From JALONO01 sp038209965 (GTDB taxonomy: Bacteria > Bacteroidota > Bacteroidia > Cytophagales > Thermoflexibacteraceae), in contig JBBQXF010000009.1 in assembly GCA_038209965.1 (NCBI GenBank), positions 1 through 64,000 of the forward strand: a stretch of DNA of 64,000 nt, in the 5' to 3' direction. The translations under genes and the position numbers were made by a program. Position 1 is the stretch's first letter, and each line of letters opens with the position of its first letter. The notes below the pieces were generated by a model. The model made no database searches, was not told where the DNA came from, and worked only from the letters and a program-made list of their open reading frames with translations. This document shows positions 57,020 through 64,000 of the stretch, piece by piece.

Positions 57020-58129
57020 TCAAAACATCCAAAAGGAATACAGCAATTCGAGTACTAGAAAAATCAAGGACGTAAGGAAATAACAAAAAGTGTAAAAAGA
57101 GGCCTTAATAAACGATTTTGTCCAGCCTTGTCGGAACACTCTTTTGAACATTCCGAGCACATAAGCGAAAAGAATGACTTGTGGGGCCATCAAAATGGGT
57201 TCGGTTATTCCCCAGTGCCATTTTTCGGAGGCTTGCCAGCTCAATAGGGTTAGCCCAAACACTAAGTAAACAAAAGATTGCAGGTGTAAGGAAAAAATGA
57301 AGTGTTCAATAAAAAAGAACCTCCGTCGGACATACAATATCCTAAGATAAATGGCTAGGAAAGGCAACATGACGAGCATCATGGTTGGGATATTGCTGAT
57401 CGCGTTGAGCAGGAACAAAGGCAAGTCCCGCTGGCCAATCTTGAGCAACTGGCGGGCAATGGTTATCGATGTGGCATTGCCTTTCTCAGCGGACGGATTG
57501 ATGAAAATCCTATACTTGGCCAAGGAATCGAGCAGTGTCTCGGCGGTCATTTTCCGGTCTTGGATCAGGCGGACAAAGGAAATCCATTGTTGGCCCACCC
57601 GTTCGTTGCCCACCTTCACTTTGGCGTTGAGCGCTTGCCCGGTCAGTTGTTCCAAAGGGGCCATTTTTTTGGCCAATCGCCGTTGCACACTGTCATTATC
57701 CACGATGTTCAACACCGGGTCCACCGCGACTGCGCCTTTGTTTTGCCCCGGCGGTATTGCCAGTTGGCCATCAGCGTTGACCACTATATCATTAAGGGAA
57801 AAACTCTCAACACTGATGGACTTGCCAAAGACAAAAAAGAAAAACAAGTTCATCAAAACATAAAGCCGCACCGGGTGGAGGTAGCGCAGCCGCTCACCTT
57901 GGTTGAAAGCCAGGGTCAATGCGCCCGGTCTAAACAAAAAAGGGATGACAGTGCGCCCAGAACGCGAGTCGAAGGTGAGATAGTTGCTGAACAGATCGGA
58001 CAGGAGGGTGGAAAACGAGACCTTGCTAGTGGTGTTTTCTTGTCCACATTGGGGACAGTAGTTGTGGAGGGTGGGGTGTACCAACCCACAGTTGGGGCAT
58101 TGACCATTTTTGCGCCGATGTTTCATCAA
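57020..58129 (-). CDS. DUF3667 membrane protein with zinc ribbon
   Basis: 369 residues. An N-terminal zinc ribbon has two CxxC pairs (CPNCGLVHPTLHNYCPQCGQ). DUF3667 follows with TFDSRSGRTVIPFLFRPGAL and YLHPVRLYVLMNLFFFFVFG, and about four C-terminal membrane helices. The family is widespread in Bacteroidota with no known function. It is transcribed divergently from truA. Confidence 0.92.
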   Translation of the reverse strand: MMKHRRKNGQCPNCGLVHPTLHNYCPQCGQENTTSKVSFSTLLSDLFSNYLTFDSRSGRTVIPFLFRPGALTLAFNQGERLRYLHPVRLYVLMNLFFFFVFGKSISVESFSLNDIVVNADGQLAIPPGQNKGAVAVDPVLNIVDNDSVQRRLAKKMAPLEQLTGQALNAKVKVGNERVGQQWISFVRLIQDRKMTAETLLDSLAKYRIFINPSAEKGNATSITIARQLLKIGQRDLPLFLLNAISNIPTMMLVMLPFLAIYLRILYVRRRFFFIEHFIFSLHLQSFVYLVFGLTLLSWQASEKWHWGITEPILMAPQVILFAYVLGMFKRVFRQGWTKSFIKASFYTFCYFLTSLIFLVLELLYSFWMF

Positions 58130-58222
58130 TCAATTAAGTTGCTTACCGCCAATAAAAGTACTTTTTTTTGCCCTTTCTTACGTAGAAAAAAATTTGTCGA
58201 GGGCTTATCAATCTGGCGGTTT

Positions 58223-58230
58223 TACCTTTG
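58223..58230 (+). promoter_or_regulatory. Possible -7 box for truA
   Basis: TACCTTTG matches TAnnTTTG, 20 bases before the ATG at 58250. No TTTG at 19-21 bases upstream, so this is a partial match. Transcription from here would begin at or after the ATG at 58238, which favours the 58250 start. Confidence 0.35.
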
Positions 58231-58249
58231 TTGGTTCATGGACCTTTCA

Positions 58250-58999
58250 ATGCGCTATTTTCTAGAGATCAGCTACAACGGGGGCCAGTACCACGGGTGG
58301 CAGGCCCAAGAAAACACTACCCAAACTGTACAGGGCGAGTTGGACAAAGCCTTGGGGCTTCTCCTGCGCCAAACCGTAGCAACGGTGGGCAGTGGGCGCA
58401 CAGATACCGGGGTGCATTGCCGGAGCCAGTTTGTCCATTTTGACCTTGAAGCGGGCATCCCTGATCCTGGCCAGTTCCTTTATCGGCTCAACCGCTGCCT
58501 CCCGCCCGACATTGCGGCATTGGCCTTGCACCCGGTACAGGCAGAGGCCCACGCCCGGTTCAGTGCGCTGTCCCGAAGCTACGAATATCACTTGGCCCGC
58601 CAAAAATCGCCCCTCGATCTGGGTTACGCCTACCAGTATTCCACCCCGTTGGTAGTGGCCGATATGAATTTGGCTGCCGCCAAGATGCTTGCTCATCGTG
58701 ACTTTGAGAGTTTTAGCCGGGTCAAGACCGAAGTAAAAACATTTCGCTGCCACCTCCACCATGCGTATTGGGAGCCCAAGGGCAACCACCTGATTTTTTA
58801 TATCCAGGCCGACCGTTTTTTGCGGGGCATGGTGCGCACCATCGTGGGCACGCTGCTGGATATTGGCCGGGGACACTTGCCCGTTGAGGCGATCGAGACC
58901 ATTCTTCAAAGCAGGGACAGGACTCTGGCTGGCCGGTCGGTACCGCCAGAAGGCCTTTATCTTACCGCGGTCAGCTATCCCCCCGGCACTTTCCACTGA
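58250..58999 (+). CDS. truA: tRNA pseudouridine(38-40) synthase TruA
   Basis: 249 residues from the ATG giving MRYFLEISYNGGQYHGWQAQ; an ATG four codons upstream is possible. The catalytic aspartate lies in GSGRTDTGVHCRSQF. Other motifs are YRLNRCLPPDIAAL, RSYEYHL, DFESFSRV and FLRGMVRTIVGTLLDIGRG. It modifies U38-40 in the anticodon arm of many tRNAs. Divergent to DUF3667 with 120 bases between. Confidence 0.96.
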   Translation: MRYFLEISYNGGQYHGWQAQENTTQTVQGELDKALGLLLRQTVATVGSGRTDTGVHCRSQFVHFDLEAGIPDPGQFLYRLNRCLPPDIAALALHPVQAEAHARFSALSRSYEYHLARQKSPLDLGYAYQYSTPLVVADMNLAAAKMLAHRDFESFSRVKTEVKTFRCHLHHAYWEPKGNHLIFYIQADRFLRGMVRTIVGTLLDIGRGHLPVEAIETILQSRDRTLAGRSVPPEGLYLTAVSYPPGTFH

Positions 59000-59264
59000 T
59001 AGCCCCAACCGCCAAATTAGATGGATAAACCGCAAAAAACTTACATTTTCTTACGTGTGTTTTTATGGTGTTTAACCAATATTTTATTGTAATATTTACT
59101 TTTTTAGGCTTTGGCTTGAAATTAGCTACCATACTGCAAAGCAATAAGGCCGCTTTTTTGCACGTTGTCATACAGGTGTTTTATTTTTCCAAGAGTTACT
59201 GCTTCTTGGCAGTTAACAACTAACGACCAAGTGTTTTTACGGTTTTACCAAATCTCAGTTTACC

Positions 59265-60392
59265 ATGAAAATTGGCATTGTTATCAATACTTCCTGGAAC
59301 GTTTATAATTTTAGGTCTGGGCTCATCCAATCTTTTATCAAGAGCAACCACGAGGTGGTGGCCATTGCTCCCGAAGACGGCTATGCCGAGAAGTTGAAAG
59401 ATTTGGGCTGTAAGTTTGTTGGGGTTGAGGTGGACAGCAAGGGTTCCAATCCTTTCAATGACTTGGGGTTGATTTGGAAATTATACACGATCTACCGGCG
59501 CGAAAAATTGGATGTAGTGCTTCACTACACCATCAAGCCCAATATTTACGGCTCCATTGCCGCCAAGATGTTGGGGATTCCCTCTATCAACAACGTAACT
59601 GGGTTAGGCACGGTCTTTATCCGGCATAACCTAACCTCTAAGATTGCCCATCACCTTTATCGTTGGGCATTCAATTTCCCCGAAACGGTTTTCTTCCAGA
59701 ACGAGGATGACCGCAAGTTGTTTGTGGAAAGAAAATTGGTCCGCCCCGAAATCGCTGATGTATTGCCCGGTTCGGGCATCGACTTGAGCCGCTTCCTGCC
59801 CACTGAATTTAAGAAAAACGCTACGTTTACTTTTCTGGTCATTTCTCGGGTTCTTTATGACAAGGGGATACTGGAATATATTGATGCCATTCGCCTGTTG
59901 CGCGCCCAAGGGATCAGGGCCAAGTTCCAACTGCTGGGCAAAATTGAGACCGAGCGCGGTCTTGGTGTGCCCCGGGAACAGATCAATGCGTGGGTGAAAG
60001 AGGGTTTGATCGAGTATTTGGGCACAGTGTCCGATGTGATACCAGTTATCCAGTTGGCCGACTGTGTCATCCTGCCTTCTTATCGTGAGGGAACTCCCCG
60101 CACATTGTTGGAGGCCGCCAGCCTTGGCAAGCCCATCATTGCGACTGATGTACCTGGCTGCCGGGACACGGTGGAACATGGCTTCAACGGTTTCTTGTGC
60201 AAAGTGAAGGATCCCCAAGATTTGGCCGATAAAATGAAGCAGATGATGCATGTGGGTGACACTACCCTGCGCCAAATGGGGACCAACAGTCGCCAACTGG
60301 CCGTGGAGCGTTTTGACCAGAACATAGTGATCGGCAAATATCAGCGGGCACTTTATAGCCTCATTGGCGCACCCGAACTGGCTGCCGCTTAA
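59265..60392 (+). CDS. Glycosyltransferase family 4 (PglA-like)
   Basis: 375 residues with two Rossmann domains. VLHYTIKPNIYGSIAAKMLG and PSINNVTGLGTVF are the conserved blocks of bacillosamine-linked alpha-1,3-GalNAc transferases such as PglA. The C-terminal donor site reads FLVISRVLYDKGILEYIDAI and PSYREGTPRTLLEAASLGKP (the E-x7-E of GT4). It probably adds a sugar to an undecaprenyl-linked glycan at the inner membrane. No other polysaccharide genes are next to it, so the pathway is not evident here. A terminator follows. Confidence 0.9.
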   Translation: MKIGIVINTSWNVYNFRSGLIQSFIKSNHEVVAIAPEDGYAEKLKDLGCKFVGVEVDSKGSNPFNDLGLIWKLYTIYRREKLDVVLHYTIKPNIYGSIAAKMLGIPSINNVTGLGTVFIRHNLTSKIAHHLYRWAFNFPETVFFQNEDDRKLFVERKLVRPEIADVLPGSGIDLSRFLPTEFKKNATFTFLVISRVLYDKGILEYIDAIRLLRAQGIRAKFQLLGKIETERGLGVPREQINAWVKEGLIEYLGTVSDVIPVIQLADCVILPSYREGTPRTLLEAASLGKPIIATDVPGCRDTVEHGFNGFLCKVKDPQDLADKMKQMMHVGDTTLRQMGTNSRQLAVERFDQNIVIGKYQRALYSLIGAPELAAA

Positions 60393-60423
60393 CTCACCGT
60401 CCCGGTGATCATACCTATTATAT

Positions 60424-60451
60424 AAGTCCCCAAAATATTGGGGACTTTTTT
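60424..60451 (+). terminator. Terminator after the glycosyltransferase gene
   Basis: A 10-bp stem, AAGTCCCCAA and TTGGGGACTT, with a 4-base loop followed by a run of T, a standard intrinsic terminator 32 bases after the stop. Confidence 0.88.
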
Positions 60452-60486
60452 ACGTTGCTTTGTCCTTGATCAGATTCTTCAGACCA

Positions 60487-61008
60487 ATGCTCATTTCTGC
60501 TATTGTTGCCCGGGCCACCAATGGGGCCATCGGGAAAGCCAACCGCCTGCCTTGGCACTTGCCAGCCGACTTGGCCTATTTCAAGCAATTGACCACCGGC
60601 CACCATTTGGTCATGGGCCGCAAAACCTTTGACTCCATCGGCAAGCCGCTGCCCAACCGCACTTCCATTGTCCTTACCCGCCAAGCCGGCTGGACCGCGC
60701 CCACGGGAGTGCTGGTGGTGCCCGACTGGGAGCAAGCAATCCGCGTGGCTCAACTGGCGGGCGAGACCGAGTTGTTTGTGATTGGTGGGGCGGAGATCTT
60801 CCTGCTTCTTATGCCCTTGGTTGATCGTCTGTACAGCACTGAGATCCACGCCGAGGTTGACGGCGACGTGTTCCTGCCGGCCCCCCACCCAGCGCAATGG
60901 CGGGAAACCTCCCGCCGGGCGCTGCCCGCCGATACAAAAAATGAGTTCGCGCACGATTTTGTGGTGTATGAACGAATTGTGCATGAGTTAAATACCAATT
61001 TAATATAA
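60487..61008 (+). CDS. folA: Dihydrofolate reductase
   Basis: 173 residues from the ATG giving MLISAIVARATNGAIGKANR; an in-frame TTG 27 bases upstream would overlap the terminator region. Active-site motifs are LPWHLPADLAYFKQLT (the catalytic acidic residue, here D), GHHLVMGRKTFDSIGKPLPN and FVIGGAEIF. It reduces dihydrofolate to tetrahydrofolate. thyA, a frequent neighbour, is not seen. Confidence 0.95.
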   Translation: MLISAIVARATNGAIGKANRLPWHLPADLAYFKQLTTGHHLVMGRKTFDSIGKPLPNRTSIVLTRQAGWTAPTGVLVVPDWEQAIRVAQLAGETELFVIGGAEIFLLLMPLVDRLYSTEIHAEVDGDVFLPAPHPAQWRETSRRALPADTKNEFAHDFVVYERIVHELNTNLI

Positions 61009-61163
61009 TTGGCAAACAGTTCATTAAAATTACTTCTGTTCCAATTTATAAAAAAATTAAAATAGTGTGATAGAATCTACACGTAAGGCAAAAAATATTC
61101 CAAATTTGCGCACCAAGACTAGACTTCATCATTTGTTTCGGGCCAATATACTAGCACGCTATC

Positions 61164-61342
61164 ATGGGATTTGTTCAAAGGAACCGTGTAAGCCCCCAAC
61201 CGCTTTATTTTATTTTTCTCATTGGAATTGCCCTTTTCTGTGCTTCCTGTCGCCAAGCTGACCCGAAATCGGCAATAGCAACTGTCGGCCAGCTAGATCT
61301 CACCCACTGGAATTTTGAAGCTGATGGCACGCTCCCACCGCT
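61164..61342 (+). pseudogene. Out-of-frame 5' part of the SpoIIE phosphatase gene
   Basis: Frame starting ATG 61164 with a lipoprotein-like signal (FFLIGIALFCASC pattern: LYFIFLIGIALFCASC) and then VGQLDLTHWNFEADGTLP. In the next frame, from 61337, the sequence goes on TAGEWEFYWQQYLQGADFA, the expected continuation of a 7TMR-DISM extracellular domain. A single-base deletion around 61335-61342 therefore splits the gene. No clear slippery heptamer is seen. Confidence 0.75.
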
Positions 61343-61372
61343 GGTGAGTGGGAATTCTACTGGCAGCAGTAT

Positions 61373-63355
61373 TTGCAAGGGGCGGATTTTGCGCGGATCC
61401 CCGCTCCCAAACTAGTTCAAGTGCCCAGCAGTTGGGATGCTTATGCAATGGCGAATGGCCAGAAGCTGGGAGCTGAGGGCTATGCGACGTATCGGCTAGT
61501 GGTGATCCTCCCACGGCAGTACACCAAAACTGAACTGCTCGGCCTAAAAGTCCGATTCATTCCCACCCAATACGCCCTTTTTGTCCAAAACCAGCCGATG
61601 AACCATCCCGGGCCACTGGGCACTTCGCCAGCCACCTCAAAAGGGCGCTATGATCCCGACACCTTTTATTTTTTACCACAGAGCGATACCGTTGAGATTG
61701 TCATGCACGTGGCCAATTACGAGGATCGGCTCGGTGGCCTAGCGCAGTCGCTGGTGATGGGCAAGGCTGGACAAGTGCGCAAAAGCCATGAAACAACCTT
61801 AATGGTGAGTTTTTTCCTTTTTGGGGTATTAGTGGTAATGGGGGGCTACCACTTGAGTTTGTACTTCTTCCGGCCACAGAACAAGGCCACCCTTTGGTTT
61901 GCCCTGCTCTGTTTAGTGGTGGCATTGCGAATCTTGGTGACCGATGATTATTATTTGACCGATTTGTTCCCTCAGGCAGGGTTTGAGGTGGGCAAGAAGC
62001 TTTCCTACCTCACTTTTTATCTGCTCGTTCCTATTTTGGCCATTTTTATCAATACGTTGTACCCGGCAGATTTTGCTAAAGTGGTGGTGCAAATTTGCAT
62101 CGGTTTGGGCGGCCTATTTTCGGTGGTAGTGCTGGCCACCAAGGGCCTTTTTTATTCCCAATTCTTGGCTTATTTCCAGTTGGCCACGTTGCTCATCATC
62201 CTTTACTCTGGTTATTTTATCGTCAGGATTCTGCGGAAACGCCGGGAAGGATCCCTGACTTTTGCCATTGGCATTTTTTTGGTCTTTGCTATGGGGATCA
62301 ATGATGTGCTTTTCACCAACTTACTCATCCAAACAGCAAACTTATTGCCTCTTGGCCTGTTTGCGTTCATTTTTAGCCAGACCCTCATCCTATCACGCAA
62401 ATTTTCCCATGCCTTCAACCAAGTCGAGACCCTCTCAGAAGAACTCAAACTGAACAACCAGCAACTCGAAACCACTGTACAGAAGCGCACCATGGAACTA
62501 CGGGAGGTCAATGAAGCACAGTCACAAAACTTGGAGGAATTATCGGCCAACATGGACCTGATCAACGACCAGAACCGGGCGATCCGGGCCCAAAACCGCA
62601 GCATGGAATCCAGTATCAGCTATGCCAAGAATATCCAGTCCAGCATCTTGCCCGACATGGCGCTTTTCCAGCAGCACTTTCTAGAAAGTTTCCTCTTGTT
62701 CAAGCCCAAAGCCGTGGTGTCGGGCGATTTCTACTATTTCAACACCATTGGTCATAAGCTCATTTTGGCCGCCGTGGATTGTACTGGGCATGGGGTTCCC
62801 GGGGCTTTCATGAGCCTGATCGGCTGCGAAATATTGAACGAGATCATTGATATTCAACAGATTGAAGAACCAGCTACCATCTTGAGCGCGCTGCACCGGG
62901 GGGTGCGCAAACTCCTCAAACAGGAAACTTCGGGTATTCGCGACGGGATGGACATCGCCGTGGTGGTGATCGATCCACAAAAACGCGAACTCAAATTTGC
63001 TGGATCCAAGAGCCCTTTCGTGTATGTGCAAAACAAGACATTAACGGTAATCAAAGGTGACAACCTGCACATTGGTGGAAGTGCCCAGACCAACAACCTT
63101 ACCTTCACCCAGACCGTCCTCCAATTGCCCCCGGCTGGTGAGTTCAGTTGCTACCTCTTTTCAGATGGCTACCAAGACCAGATCGGCGGGGGCGAGGTGC
63201 GCAAACTAATGAAGAAACATTTTTATGAACTACTGCACCAGATCAGTGCGATGCCCATGCAAACCCAAGGCGAACTGTTGGCCGAGTGGCACGCAGATTG
63301 GAAGGGCAAGATGCCCCAGACGGATGATATCTTAGTTATGGGCTTGCGGCTATGA
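61373..63355 (+). CDS. 7TMR-DISM / SpoIIE (PP2C) phosphatase, N-terminus split off by frameshift
   Basis: 660 residues in this frame. An incomplete extracellular DISM domain (about 1-140) precedes about seven membrane helices (145-340) and a coiled coil (345-420). A SpoIIE-type PP2C domain follows: YAKNIQSSILPD, AVVSGDFYYF (Asp metal ligand), AVDCTGHGVPGAFMSLIGCE, GMDIAVVVID and LFSDGYQDQIGGG, ending DDILVMGLRL. Such proteins relay an outside signal by dephosphorylating anti-sigma antagonists. The frame has only a TTG at 61373; the proper start and signal lie upstream in another frame (61164-61342), so as sequenced the gene is probably inactive, or the base is a sequencing error. Confidence 0.85.
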   Translation: MQGADFARIPAPKLVQVPSSWDAYAMANGQKLGAEGYATYRLVVILPRQYTKTELLGLKVRFIPTQYALFVQNQPMNHPGPLGTSPATSKGRYDPDTFYFLPQSDTVEIVMHVANYEDRLGGLAQSLVMGKAGQVRKSHETTLMVSFFLFGVLVVMGGYHLSLYFFRPQNKATLWFALLCLVVALRILVTDDYYLTDLFPQAGFEVGKKLSYLTFYLLVPILAIFINTLYPADFAKVVVQICIGLGGLFSVVVLATKGLFYSQFLAYFQLATLLIILYSGYFIVRILRKRREGSLTFAIGIFLVFAMGINDVLFTNLLIQTANLLPLGLFAFIFSQTLILSRKFSHAFNQVETLSEELKLNNQQLETTVQKRTMELREVNEAQSQNLEELSANMDLINDQNRAIRAQNRSMESSISYAKNIQSSILPDMALFQQHFLESFLLFKPKAVVSGDFYYFNTIGHKLILAAVDCTGHGVPGAFMSLIGCEILNEIIDIQQIEEPATILSALHRGVRKLLKQETSGIRDGMDIAVVVIDPQKRELKFAGSKSPFVYVQNKTLTVIKGDNLHIGGSAQTNNLTFTQTVLQLPPAGEFSCYLFSDGYQDQIGGGEVRKLMKKHFYELLHQISAMPMQTQGELLAEWHADWKGKMPQTDDILVMGLRL

Positions 63356-63377
63356 ACCTGGCCAAGTGCGCCCCATC

Positions 63378-64000
63378 TCACTGACCGACCATCGATCCGG
63401 TGTCATGCACCAGCAGGTCTATCTGCCGCTCCAGCAATAAATCAGCGTAATTGCGGCGGCGGTTTTTCTTGCGGGTTTTATCGGTAAACTTGGCTTTGCC
63501 CGTGCTGCGCAACAGTGTCACTACCTCATCGTGATCAAACCAGGCCACCGGTTGGTCGATCCCCGTCCGATTGTTCAACTCGGCGGGCAAAATGATTGCC
63601 AGATAGGTGGGATTATAGGTCTTGTGCTGGCCATTGGCATTAAACACGACCCGTTCTTCCCATCCAATCCGGTTGAGCGCTTGGAAACCATATAATTTAC
63701 CAGTCAAAGTATCAGTGAGCGCACGCACCACCTCGTCGCGACCCAACAACCGGGTGCTGTCGCCAGCCGGGCTGAACCACCGACGGTACGCCCGGATCTT
63801 CCCCGTTCGCTGGGCATCCAGCAGTAGGCGTACCAGTTCTTTGCGCTTGCGGAACAGGACTTGGTTGCGTCCCTGGCCCAAGATCAGATCGGCCGATTGG
63901 GTTTGGCCGAGCCGGCTGCGCGGGGCTGGGCCAGTGGGAACTGGCAAAAGGGCGGAGCTGCCCGTCGGCATGTACATTTGCTGCTGGAGGGCAGCCCCGA
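63378..64000 (-). CDS. GldN-like protein (start beyond window)
   Basis: The frame is open through 64000 on the minus strand; the first in-window ATG is at 63977. About 207 residues are visible. The N-terminal part is Gln/Pro-rich and the middle is basic. The ending YADLLLERQIDLLVHDTGSM, with WFDHDEVVTLLRSTGKAKF before it, resembles the end of GldN-type type IX secretion proteins (pattern s-DDl---R-fds-I). GldN forms a periplasmic ring with GldK. The similarity is only in spacing and a few residues, so the call is tentative. Confidence 0.4.
   Translation of the reverse strand, partial: GAALQQQMYMPTGSSALLPVPTGPAPRSRLGQTQSADLILGQGRNQVLFRKRKELVRLLLDAQRTGKIRAYRRWFSPAGDSTRLLGRDEVVRALTDTLTGKLYGFQALNRIGWEERVVFNANGQHKTYNPTYLAIILPAELNNRTGIDQPVAWFDHDEVVTLLRSTGKAKFTDKTRKKNRRRNYADLLLERQIDLLVHDTGSMVGQ

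Noticed and set aside
56871..57086. 71-codon minus-strand ORF between the kinase and DUF3667
   Set aside because: Its 5' part overlaps the end of DUF3667 in another frame and its 3' part covers the displaced kinase start; no independent support.
57560..58999. Long plus-strand frame extending truA by about 230 codons upstream
   Set aside because: The extension runs antisense to DUF3667 and lacks homology; truA homologues begin at the MRYFLEI start.

Overview
The window comes from a Bacteroidota chromosome, probably a gliding Cytophagales- or Saprospiria-like lineage. The evidence is gldD, a GldN-like protein at the right edge, typical families of the phylum (DUF3667, DUF4270, DUF2147, 7TMR-DISM/SpoIIE), a TTTG-N20-TATCTTTG promoter in front of tRNA-Asn, and almost no Shine-Dalgarno signals. 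Core genes look GC-rich (a little above 50% by eye). Two accessory stretches, about 0.65-2.8 kb and 9.2-12.6 kb, are clearly AT-rich.

Layout. 0-2.8 kb: gene remnants, then a GmrSD-like DUF262/DUF1524 enzyme. 2.9-8.6 kb: housekeeping genes (gldD, tsf, a LysM protein, a pterin dehydratase, recQ). 8.6-12.6 kb: a small defence island. It holds a frameshifted DUF5916 remnant, a C-terminal scrap of a restriction-modification enzyme, and a three-gene ABC-three-component (ABC-3C) system consisting of a SMEK-domain effector, a middle component and a DUF2326 ATPase. 12.8-20.8 kb: an FAH-family enzyme, a large hybrid histidine kinase, an MsbA-like ABC exporter and two small secreted proteins.

20.8-41.7 kb, all on the minus strand: a complete-looking extracellular contractile injection system (eCIS, Afp/PVC/MAC type). 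In transcription order it reads DUF4255 terminator (Afp16), unknown 266-aa protein, one sheath, two tube proteins, DUF5908 (Afp6), LysM adaptor (Afp7), spike (Afp8), gp25 (Afp9), two large baseplate proteins (Afp11, Afp12), a 1045-aa PKD-containing protein, tape measure (Afp14), a DUF4157 protein with two HExxH motifs (likely payload), and the AAA+ ATPase (Afp15). A separate PAAR tip gene is not seen.

42-64 kb: a DEAD-box helicase, DUF350 plus membrane-fused spermidine synthase, a RicT/PSP1 protein, a DPP4-type peptidase, tRNA-Asn, YtxH, queA, DUF4270 plus a short glycogen-synthase-like protein, a TPR histidine kinase, DUF3667, truA, a GT4 glycosyltransferase, folA, a frameshifted 7TMR-DISM/SpoIIE phosphatase and the GldN-like gene.

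The most striking signal is a pair of 201-bp, about 97% identical, non-coding mobile elements (11214-11414 and 56666-56866). They have 14-bp terminal inverted repeats starting with GTAA and perfect 8-bp target duplications (GTTTATGC and AGGATTAA), as expected of an IS66-derived MITE. One copy cuts the last 24 codons from the SMEK gene of the ABC-3C system. The other sits inside the signal-peptide codons of the TPR histidine kinase and supplies a replacement start. Removing element plus one target copy restores both reading frames.
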